From IMG/VR virus record IMGVR_UViG_3300027847_001126, positions 1 to 35,290 of that record: a DNA stretch of 35,290 bases, one strand, 5' to 3'. The DNA comes from a virus. Each line of letters begins with the position of its first letter. Position 1 is the first letter of the stretch. The notes beneath the pieces were generated by a model, which saw only the letters and a program-made list of their open reading frames with translations, was not told the DNA's origin and made no database searches. Both the position numbers and the translations under genes were made by a program. Shown here one piece after another: positions 34,530 through 35,290 of the stretch.

Positions 34530-35099
34530 ATGAGATACGAACCGAGATACGATAAAAAGAATTACTTTGATGGTGTTCCAGAGGATAGAGCGGCGGTTGA
34601 TAATATTTTCAGATTAAATGTTACTAATCAAATGCGACTGAATATCAATGCCGACCAAAAGGCCGGACAAATGATTACAGTTTCAGCGATTGTGTTTTCC
34701 GTTACGGCAGCAAACTTTGACAATCCAATATTAATGTATCCGTTAATGTTTTTTGCGATTTGTTGTATTTTAACATTATTGTTTGCGATAATTGCGATAA
34801 TACCCAATGCCAAGTATCCTAAAAATAACTTAGGAAAACTGGATCAAATATCAGACCAATTTAATCCTTTGTATTTTGGACATTACTCTCATCTGACAAA
34901 GAATGAATATAAAGCATATTATGCCCTAACTTTATTGAACGATGACAGAATATATGATGCACTTGCAGAAGAAATTTATGTTTCAGGTAAAGCCCTCGCC
35001 CTTGTAAAGTATAAATGGTTGAGATGGTCTTATGGAATGTTTCTTTTCGGTATGGTAGGAAGTATAATGATTACTATATTTTCACTCATTGTGACATAA
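34530..35099 (+). CDS. PycTM-like (Pycsar effector, DUF5706) membrane protein, 189 aa
   Basis: Layout: N-terminal soluble part with FRLNVTNQMRLNINADQKAG (27-46), membrane segments at about 47-62, 68-92 and 165-188, and between them FNPLYFGHYSHLTKNEY (111-127), DDRIYDALAEEIYVSGKAL (138-156) and KYKWLRWSYGMFLFGMVGS (160-178). The ADxKA at the end of the first helix, the FFGHF-x-x-L-x-x-x-E-Y stretch and the IYxxGxxLxxKYxxLxxxYxxFxxG end follow the pattern I know for the PycTM/DUF5706 family. In bacterial Pycsar defence, PycTM proteins are membrane effectors activated by cyclic nucleotides. No cyclase or other signal gene is present here. It starts 3 bases after the aapJ-like stop, so it belongs to the same late block. 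The family call is by motif reading; function in a phage is open. Confidence 0.6.
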   Translation: MRYEPRYDKKNYFDGVPEDRAAVDNIFRLNVTNQMRLNINADQKAGQMITVSAIVFSVTAANFDNPILMYPLMFFAICCILTLLFAIIAIIPNAKYPKNNLGKLDQISDQFNPLYFGHYSHLTKNEYKAYYALTLLNDDRIYDALAEEIYVSGKALALVKYKWLRWSYGMFLFGMVGSIMITIFSLIVT

Positions 35100-35130
35100 T
35101 CAATTAGAATAAAGACAATGGAAAAACTAA

Positions 35131-35290
35131 ATGGTAGCATATTCACATTTGTCAATGATTGCTTTTGTGATATTAGGATTGTCTATGGTGAGACTAATGA
35201 TAAATTACAGTTCACTATTAGCAAAGAATCATAATGATGATCCAGATGATGATGTTGTATTTTACTGGCCGCACACAGGAATATGTTTTA
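35131..35290 (+). CDS. Membrane protein, N-terminal part (3' truncated by window end)
   Basis: The frame from ATG at 35131 stays open to the end of the window. It reads a hydrophobic segment (HLSMIAFVILGLSMVRLMI), then a polar loop AKNHNDDPDDDVVFYWPHTGICF that seems to enter a second membrane segment. The layout of a first membrane helix, then an acidic loop and YWPH before the next helix, recalls small multi-pass proteins of unknown function in proteobacteria, but I cannot name the family. It follows the PycTM-like gene by 31 bases and continues the run of membrane proteins. A 38-codon frame from 35118 overlaps it and is less likely real. Confidence 0.5.
   Translation, partial: MVAYSHLSMIAFVILGLSMVRLMINYSSLLAKNHNDDPDDDVVFYWPHTGICF

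Noticed and set aside
35118-35234. Short frame MEKLNGSIFTF... of 38 codons
   Set aside because: It overlaps the frame at 35131, which stays open to the window edge and has a clear membrane segment.
32592-35290. Nucleotide cyclase, ABC permease or ATPase, endolysin or gp17 near the envelope cassette
   Set aside because: Looked for in the visible frames and not found; they may lie beyond the window.

Overview
The window looks like part of the late (virion) region of a marine T4-like myovirus. All genes lie on the + strand, are packed with overlaps of 1 to 26 bases or gaps of at most about 40, and are AT-rich. The baseplate wedge (gp25, gp6, gp7-like, gp8), neck (gp13, gp14), tail completion (gp15) and small terminase (gp16) homologues appear in T4-like order. 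No tRNA, rRNA, CRISPR array, integrase or transposase was seen. The host cannot be named; an alphaproteobacterial type of amino-acid-binding protein and the base composition suggest a marine alphaproteobacterium, which is inference.

Layout. 1-617: C-terminal part of a gp5-like hub/spike protein. 625-4585: a 59-residue protein and a 1263-residue protein with an internally duplicated module. 4627-15345: gp25, gp6, a very large gp7-like protein (2213 residues, with a cupredoxin-like domain) and gp8. 15367-26435: a 2043-residue DUF4815-like virion protein, a small conserved coiled-coil protein, a tail-fibre-like protein and two paralogues whose C-termini are built of aromatic octapeptide repeats. 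26469-29313: an unknown charged protein, a glycosyltransferase and two 2-oxoglutarate/Fe(II) oxygenase-like proteins. 29354-32582: gp13, a small conserved protein, gp14, gp15 and gp16.

32592-35290: where T4 has gp17 directly after gp16, this window has a compact run of five membrane or exported proteins. They are a small 3-TM protein (holin-like topology), a membrane-anchored mini cytochrome c (CxxCH), a solute-binding protein closely resembling AapJ of the general L-amino-acid ABC transporter, a protein with the features of the PycTM (Pycsar effector, DUF5706) membrane family, and the start of another membrane protein cut by the window edge. No cognate permease, ATPase, nucleotide cyclase or oxidase is present. 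The substrate-binding protein is visibly richer in GC than the structural genes. This cassette is the most unusual part of the window.

How the parts work together: the structural genes build hub, wedge, fibres, neck and packaging initiation. The glycosyltransferase and oxygenases may modify virion or host components. The envelope cassette probably acts on host periplasm or membrane physiology late in infection. All calls are by reading motifs; no database search was run.
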